A stretch of 64,000 nucleotides of DNA from Streptomyces zaomyceticus (GTDB taxonomy: Bacteria; Actinomycetota; Actinomycetes; Streptomycetales; Streptomycetaceae). The notes beneath the pieces were generated by a model, which saw only the letters and a list, made by a program, of their open reading frames with translations, had not been told where the DNA came from and did no database searches. Shown here piece by piece: positions 59,704-64,000 of the stretch (position 1 is its first letter; each line of letters opens with the position of its first letter). Made by a program: the position numbers and the translations under genes. The stretch is taken from assembly GCF_014656215.1 (NCBI RefSeq), contig NZ_BNBZ01000039.1, forward strand, positions 1 through 64,000, written 5' to 3'.

Positions 59704-61104
59704 TCAGTGGGGTGCGGCGGCGGCCTGCGGCTGCCGGCGCGGTGCGGGGGTGGCGGGGCCGGTGCGCCGGGAGGCGCGGGAGGCCCGCAGGACGCGCAGC
59801 ATCAGGCGGGGGCGCATCAACGCCTGCGGCGGGTCGATGAGACCGGCGACGCGGATGAACGCGTTGCTCAGCTCCGGGTCGTGCTCGGCGGCGGCCTGGA
59901 GGCGTGCGACGTAGGCGTTGGCCATCCTGACCTTGAGTGTGCGGCGCCCGGAGACACCCGGGTAGCCGAGGTCGGAACCTGCGGCGAGCTCCCAGGGCGC
60001 CTTGACGGCGTCCGCGACGTCCTTGAAGTACGCGGCGGGTTTCCGTCCTCGGGGCGCGGCCAGGTGACGGCGCAGCGCCAGCGACTCCAGCGCGGCCACC
60101 GTCATGCCCTGGGCGTAGACCGGGTTGAAGCTCGCCACGGCGTCGCCCATCACGAGCAGTCCGTCGGGGAACCGCGTCAGGCGCTCGTAGCGGCGCCAGA
60201 CGCTCGCCGGGTAGCGGAACTTGACCGGGTCGTCGACGGGTTCGGCGTCGGCCACGGCGTCGTACAGGTGCGGGATGGGCAGCGAGCGCATGAACGCCTC
60301 GAAGCCCTCGGGGTCCGTGGGCGCGTGGTCGCCCAGGATGCCGGTGAGCGACAGCTCGTAGACGTCGCCGTCGCCGGGCAGCCGATAGAACAGGCCGCCG
60401 CGCGGGTGCTCGGGGGTCGCCGCGGGGATGATCGCCTGGGCGTCGCCGAGCGGGTCGTGGTCCAGGCGGTAGTGGCGCGTGGTGTAGGCGAGGTCGATCT
60501 CCACCCGCTCCTCCTCCGGGGCCGGGTAGCCGAGCTCGGCGAGCCAGACCGGGGTGCGCGAGCCGCGGCCCGTGGTGTCGACGACGAGGTCGGCCTCGAG
60601 CTCCCGCGGTTCGCCGCCCGCGTGGCGCGGCTGGACCCGGGCACCGGTGACCCGGGTCCGGTCGGCGGTGGTGGTGAGCCCGAGGATGTCGTGCTCCTCG
60701 AGGAAGCGGACGTTGGGCAGCTGCTGCACGCGGCGGCGCACCTGCTCCTCGAGGACCGGGCGGCCCGCGGGGACGGAGATCAGACCGGTGTCGGCAGGGG
60801 CGATGCGCCGGCCGTTGAAGTACCAGTGACAGGCGTGGCCGAAGTCGTCCGGGGGAGCGCCGGCGGCCGCGAGGTCGTCGGTGAGCCCGGGGAAGTGCTC
60901 CTCCAGGATCTGCTGGCCGCGGGCCACCAGGCCGTGGGCGTGCCGCCCGTGGGGCACGCCGCGCCGCGGACCCGAGACGTCGACGAGCCGGTCGCGGTCG
61001 ACCAGCAGGACCTCCGCGTAGGTGTCGGCGAGCACGCGGGCGGCGAGCAGTCCCGCCATGCTGCCGCCGAGTACCACCGCCACGTGTGCGGCTGTGTGGG
61101 CCAC
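59704..61104 (-). CDS. FAD-dependent monooxygenase (PHBH/epoxidase-like)
   Basis: A 466-residue FAD oxygenase. Dinucleotide motif VVLGGSMAGLLAARV near the start, RGVPHGRHAHGLVARGQQ as in polyether epoxidases and related tailoring monooxygenases, and VMGDAVASFNPVYAQGMT as the second FAD motif. GTG at 61104 is set by GGAGGAG seven bases upstream; a longer open frame begins outside it. It sits between the epoxide hydrolase and the SgcJ-like gene, so it may make the epoxide the hydrolase opens or hydroxylate an aryl unit. The C-terminus is basic and Pro/Ala-rich. The substrate is inference. Confidence 0.85.
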   Translation of the reverse strand: MAHTAAHVAVVLGGSMAGLLAARVLADTYAEVLLVDRDRLVDVSGPRRGVPHGRHAHGLVARGQQILEEHFPGLTDDLAAAGAPPDDFGHACHWYFNGRRIAPADTGLISVPAGRPVLEEQVRRRVQQLPNVRFLEEHDILGLTTTADRTRVTGARVQPRHAGGEPRELEADLVVDTTGRGSRTPVWLAELGYPAPEEERVEIDLAYTTRHYRLDHDPLGDAQAIIPAATPEHPRGGLFYRLPGDGDVYELSLTGILGDHAPTDPEGFEAFMRSLPIPHLYDAVADAEPVDDPVKFRYPASVWRRYERLTRFPDGLLVMGDAVASFNPVYAQGMTVAALESLALRRHLAAPRGRKPAAYFKDVADAVKAPWELAAGSDLGYPGVSGRRTLKVRMANAYVARLQAAAEHDPELSNAFIRVAGLIDPPQALMRPRLMLRVLRASRASRRTGPATPAPRRQPQAAAAPH

Positions 61105-61133
61105 GGTGTTCTCCTCCTTCGGGCCGGCGCCGG

Positions 61134-61553
61134 TCACGGGGTGTTGCGGGGGGTGTTCTGGTAGGCGGCGATGAGCCACTCGCCGTCCTGCTTGGTCAGC
61201 ACCCAGATGGCGCGGACCTGGCGCTCGGCGGCCGGCTCGGTCTCGCCGGGGGCGAGGACGCCGCCCTGGGTGATGACGACGGCGTTGTCGGGCGAGAGGA
61301 ACTTGACGGCGAGCGGCGTGCCGGTGACCTGGGTGCCCTTGTACGGTCCGGCGAACGCCTGCGTCATGAAGCCGGCGATGCGCGCACGGCCGGTCTCGTG
61401 CACGCCGGGCAGCACCATCGTGCCGTCCTCGGTGAAGACGTCGCCGAAGGCGGCGCCGTCGTGCGCGGCCCAGGCGGCGACGATGCGCTGAGGCACGGCG
61501 GCGACGGCGGCGGTGTCCTCGGCGAGGGCGGTGGCGGTGGTCGTGGCGGTCAT
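61134..61553 (-). CDS. sgcJ-like: NTF2-like protein of the SgcJ/EcaC family
   Basis: A 139-residue SnoaL/NTF2-fold protein. It matches the SgcJ/EcaC pattern: VPQRIVAAWAAHDGAAFGDVFTEDGTMVLPG, then GRARIAGFMTQAFAGPYKGTQV, and ends IWVLTKQDGEWLIAAYQN. In nine-membered enediyne clusters this small protein is conserved although its chemistry is not settled; it may bind or cyclise the core precursor. It is 29 bases upstream of the FAD monooxygenase. The first 20 residues are Thr/Ala-rich. Confidence 0.9.
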   Translation of the reverse strand: MTATTTATALAEDTAAVAAVPQRIVAAWAAHDGAAFGDVFTEDGTMVLPGVHETGRARIAGFMTQAFAGPYKGTQVTGTPLAVKFLSPDNAVVITQGGVLAPGETEPAAERQVRAIWVLTKQDGEWLIAAYQNTPRNTP

Positions 61554-61623
61554 GTGGGATCTCCCTGTGTTCCGATGGGTGGGGACGGCTGCGGGCCGCC
61601 GCGGGCGCGGCGGCGCCGGCCGG

Positions 61624-63132
61624 TCAGGAGGGCGGTGCGACGGAGAGCGCGTGGCGAAAGACGTTCCGCGGGTCGTAGCGCTTCTTCACCCGCTGCAGGC
61701 GCGGGTAGTTCTCTTTGTAGTAGAGGGCGGCCCAGCCGGTGCCGGAGGTGTTCCAGGCCGGGTCGGCGAGGTCGACGTCCGGGTAGCTGATGTACGAGCC
61801 GTCGTTGACGTCGCCGGGCTCGGGGACGCCGCCGGTCTCGGCGTACACGTCCTGGTAGAAGCGGCGCACCCAGGCGATGTGCAGCTCGTCCTCCTCCGGC
61901 GCGGTCCAGGCGCCCGCGGAGTAGGACGCCTTGAGGATGGAGTCGCGCTGGGGGACGGCCGTGGCGTCGGGGGCGACCGCGTTGACCTGGCCGCCGAAGC
62001 CGGTGAGCACCAGACAGGCCATCGGGTTGTCGTAGCCGGGGTCGGTCAGGTGGCGGTGGACGGCGTCCAGTTGGTGGTCGGTGAAGCCGGCGCGCAGATA
62101 TCCGGCCTTGTTCTTGTACCGGCCGCGCGGGTCGCTGGGCCAGCTGTAGGAGGGCATCCAGGTGTCCATCCAGGACACCACCTGCTCCTCGACGTGGGCC
62201 GGTGCGGCGCCGCCGGGGCCGGTGAGCGCGGCCAGCTGCTCGGCCATCAGCTCGGCGGCGCCGGGCACGTCGTCGTCGACGACGGAGTTGAGGACGATCG
62301 ATCCGGCGGAGCGGTGCAGGACGATCAGGTTGCTCCAGATGTGGCGTCCCGGGGAGTCCGGCGCGCTGTTCTTCTCGTGCCAGTCGGTGTAGGCGCGCAG
62401 CAGTGCCGTGAAGCCCTGCTCGTCCAGGGTGTCCCAGGACCAGACGACGTCGGCGCGGCGGATCCGGCGCGGGGCACGGGGCAGGGCGTGCTCGGGGGCG
62501 GTCGGCCGGGGACCGGCGGAGCGCAGCCAGAAGCGGGTGACGACGCCGAAGTTGCCGCCGCCGCCTCCGGTGTGGGCCCACCACAGGTCGTGGTGCGGAT
62601 CGTCCGGCTCGCGGGTGGCGGTGACCACCCGGGCCCGGCCGGTGTCGTCGACGGTGACGACCTCGACGGCGTACAGGTGGTCGACGACCAGGCCGTCGCG
62701 TCGGGAGAGGTGTCCGTAGCCGCCGCCGCAGATGTGGCCGCCGACGCCGACCTCGAAGCAGGTGCCGGCCGGGACGGTCACGCCCCAGCCGTCGTGCAGC
62801 TCCTGGTAGAGGCGGTCGAGACGGGTGCCGCCGCCGACGGCGAAGGCCGCCGTCCGTTCGTCGTAGGAGACGGCGGACAGCGGCGAGAGGTCGATGAGGA
62901 CCTGGATGTCGGGCGAGGCGGTGAAGTCCTCGAAGCAGTGGCCGCCGCTGCGGACCGCGATCCGGCGGCCGGTGTCGAGGGCGTCCTGGACGGCGTCGAC
63001 GACGTCCTGGGTGGTGGCGGCGAGGCGGACCGCTTCGGGTCGCCCGGTGAAGCGGTGGTTGTATCCCTCCACCAGACCGGGGTACCGGTCGTCCTGCGGG
63101 GTGACGGTCACCCCGCGGTTCTCTTCCGACAT
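61624..63132 (-). CDS. Bicovalent FAD-linked (BBE-type) oxidase, copy 3
   Basis: A 502-residue oxidase of the berberine-bridge/AknOx family. Both flavin attachment residues are present: His65 in RSGGHCFEDF and Cys125 in PAGTCFEVGVGGHICGGGYG, so FAD is probably held by two covalent bonds. The C-terminus has YDPRNVFRHALSV. Bicovalent members have high redox potential and perform demanding alcohol or amine oxidations. It differs from copies 1 and 2, which lack the Cys. It is 70 bases upstream of the SgcJ-like gene. The ATG at 63132 has GCAGGAGGAG just before it. Confidence 0.9.
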   Translation of the reverse strand: MSEENRGVTVTPQDDRYPGLVEGYNHRFTGRPEAVRLAATTQDVVDAVQDALDTGRRIAVRSGGHCFEDFTASPDIQVLIDLSPLSAVSYDERTAAFAVGGGTRLDRLYQELHDGWGVTVPAGTCFEVGVGGHICGGGYGHLSRRDGLVVDHLYAVEVVTVDDTGRARVVTATREPDDPHHDLWWAHTGGGGGNFGVVTRFWLRSAGPRPTAPEHALPRAPRRIRRADVVWSWDTLDEQGFTALLRAYTDWHEKNSAPDSPGRHIWSNLIVLHRSAGSIVLNSVVDDDVPGAAELMAEQLAALTGPGGAAPAHVEEQVVSWMDTWMPSYSWPSDPRGRYKNKAGYLRAGFTDHQLDAVHRHLTDPGYDNPMACLVLTGFGGQVNAVAPDATAVPQRDSILKASYSAGAWTAPEEDELHIAWVRRFYQDVYAETGGVPEPGDVNDGSYISYPDVDLADPAWNTSGTGWAALYYKENYPRLQRVKKRYDPRNVFRHALSVAPPS

Positions 63133-63178
63133 GGACGGCTCCTCCTGCGGCGGTCGTGCCCAGAGCCTGTCCGGCGGA

Positions 63179-63505
63179 TCATGGCCGGGTCATCTCCTGG
63201 TTTGCGGAGTTGCCGGTGGCCGGGTCCCAGTCGTCGGTCAGCTGCCGTTCCAGGGCTCTTTCGACGGAGGTCAGGGGAAAGGGCGCCAGCCGTTCCGGGT
63301 GGCCGGGGGGCGGTCCCTGCAGGGCGGTGCCGTGGTCGAGCGGGACGCTTGCGGGCGTCACGCCGATCCACACCCAGCCGTAGTCGGACAGCGACCAGTA
63401 GGCGGAGGTGAAGAGGCGCTTGGCCAGCCGCAGGGCGGGGGCGGGCAGGCGCAGCACGCCGCCGCGTCGCGGCTCGGGCGGGGGCGAGGACGTGGTGACG
63501 GTCAC
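63179..63505 (-). CDS. Small cluster-associated protein (DUF6059-like)
   Basis: A 108-residue protein with a basic N-terminus, a stretch SAYWSLSDYGWVWIG, and the motif GPPPGHPERLAPF, then a charged end ALERQLTDDWD. From memory the PPPGHPERL motif occurs in small Streptomyces proteins grouped as DUF6059, often next to biosynthetic genes; no function is known. The GTG at 63505 lies 10 bases after the prephenate dehydrogenase stop but lacks a good ribosome site, so it may depend on translation of the upstream gene. Confidence 0.6.
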   Translation of the reverse strand: MTVTTSSPPPEPRRGGVLRLPAPALRLAKRLFTSAYWSLSDYGWVWIGVTPASVPLDHGTALQGPPPGHPERLAPFPLTSVERALERQLTDDWDPATGNSANQEMTRP

Positions 63506-63515
63506 GCCGCGACCG

Positions 63516-64000
63516 TCACACCCGTCCGGCGGCCGGCGCATCTCTCGGTGTGCGCACGTCGCCGGTGCCGTCCAGGGCGGCCTGGCCGCGCCTGCCCTCC
63601 TCCAGGGTGAGGGCGAGTTCGAGCGGTGCCGACTCGTCGCCCTCACGCAGGATCGCGGCGGCCCGGGTGAGCTGGCCGGCGATGCGGTCCAGGACGTCGG
63701 CGACCGGTCCGGCGTTGTGGGCGAGGACGTCGCCCCATACCCACGGGTCGCCGCCCGCCGTGCGGACCACGTCGCGCAGGCTCTGCTCGGCGAGGCCGAG
63801 GAAGGCCGAGGAGCTGTCGGCGAAGCGGCTGGAGAGGACGGCCGCCACCAGGTGCGGGGCGTGCGACAGTTCGGCGACGACCCGGTCGTGGATCTGCGGG
63901 GAGAGGTCGAGGCGCTGTGCTCCGCAGGCCTCGATCAGCGCGTCGAGCGTCCGCAGCGCCCACTCGGGGGTGGTCTCGTACGGGCACAGGGTCCAGACGC
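63516..64000 (-). CDS. tyrA: Prephenate dehydrogenase, C-terminal part
   Basis: The last 161 residues of an NAD(P)-dependent prephenate dehydrogenase, running out of the window on its N-terminal side. The segment ETTPEWALRTLDALIEACGA, then LSPQIHDRVVAELSHAPHLVA, is the helical dimer domain typical of TyrA, with the SH-x-PH substrate motif. It would raise the supply of 4-hydroxyphenylpyruvate and hence tyrosine for the aminomutase at 28278. The last 30 residues are Gly/Arg/Pro-rich and seem extra. A TyrA inside the cluster argues that the aminomutase substrate is ordinary tyrosine. Confidence 0.85.
   Translation of the reverse strand, partial: VWTLCPYETTPEWALRTLDALIEACGAQRLDLSPQIHDRVVAELSHAPHLVAAVLSSRFADSSSAFLGLAEQSLRDVVRTAGGDPWVWGDVLAHNAGPVADVLDRIAGQLTRAAAILREGDESAPLELALTLEEGRRGQAALDGTGDVRTPRDAPAAGRV

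Noticed and set aside
1..64000. Type I PKS, enediyne PKS, halogenase, deoxysugar, tRNA, rRNA, CRISPR or insertion-sequence genes
   Set aside because: Looked for characteristic motifs (ketosynthase DTACSSS, GxGxxG-WxWxIP halogenase, TDP-sugar enzymes, DDE transposases, repeat arrays) and found none.

Overview
The window is very GC-rich, its genes are tightly packed with ATGA/GTGA overlaps, GTG starts are common, and the intergenic gaps carry strong GC hairpins. This fits a Streptomyces or close actinomycete chromosome. About 56 genes are called. Nearly all belong to secondary metabolism. I see no ribosomal, tRNA, transposase, CRISPR or transcription-factor gene.

The best supported reading is one arm of a nine-membered chromoprotein enediyne cluster of the C-1027 / neocarzinostatin / macromomycin (auromomycin) type. 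The markers are: a secreted apoprotein with the four-cysteine neocarzinostatin fold (12961-13401); a full beta-amino-acid branch resembling SgcC1, C4, C2, C5 and C (A domain 25590, MIO tyrosine aminomutase 28278, free condensation enzyme 36502, free carrier protein 37902, HpaB-type hydroxylase 38170); a benzoxazolinate branch resembling SgcG, D and D1 with ligases (49985-56635); an acyltransferase (57009); an SgcF-like epoxide hydrolase (58494); an SgcJ-like NTF2 protein (61134); and an SgcB-like exporter (48112). The enediyne polyketide synthase cassette, deoxysugar genes, a halogenase and regulators are not in the window and presumably lie outside it. From memory the apoprotein looks closest to the macromomycin/auromomycin type, but this needs a search.

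Layout. 1-2077 (minus): partial metK, MFS exporter, small tautomerase. 2078-2466: regulatory gap with two inverted repeats. 2467-12903 (plus): an unfamiliar tightly coupled operon of 2OG dioxygenase, HpcH/HpaI aldolase, CysK-like enzyme, asparagine-synthetase-like amidotransferase, PrpF-like isomerase, acyl-CoA dehydrogenase, cyclic amidohydrolase, a flavin monooxygenase fused to an FMN reductase, and a small SH3-like protein. 12961-18289 (minus): apoprotein, AMP-forming ligase, ThDP enzyme, aldehyde-dehydrogenase-like protein. 18528-25442 (plus): a 54-codon peptide, GNAT, two ATP-grasp ligases, serine acetyltransferase, cysteine synthase and a third ATP-grasp. 25590-36054 (plus): A domain, aminomutase, methyltransferase, group D flavin monooxygenase, a P450 fused to an alcohol dehydrogenase, second methyltransferase. 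36136-39723 (minus): YCII protein, C, PCP, hydroxylase. 39892-49728 (plus): solute-binding-like protein, DUF2306, SDR, two FAD-linked oxidases around a second group D monooxygenase, serine hydrolase, exporter. 49985-58349 (plus): benzoxazolinate branch. 58494-64000 (minus): epoxide hydrolase, FAD monooxygenase, SgcJ-like, FAD-linked oxidase, small DUF6059-like protein, partial prephenate dehydrogenase.

How the parts may work together (inference): tyrosine, boosted by a dedicated prephenate dehydrogenase, is turned into beta-tyrosine, loaded on the free PCP, hydroxylated and joined to the core by the free C enzyme. Chorismate is turned into 3-enolpyruvoylanthranilate, then tailored, closed or activated by AMP-forming ligases and joined by the acyltransferase. 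The apoprotein stabilises and carries the chromophore, and MFS pumps export it. The two serine/O-acetylserine-type modules (2.4-12.5 kb and 18.5-25.4 kb) have no obvious place in known enediyne pathways and are the most novel part of the window.
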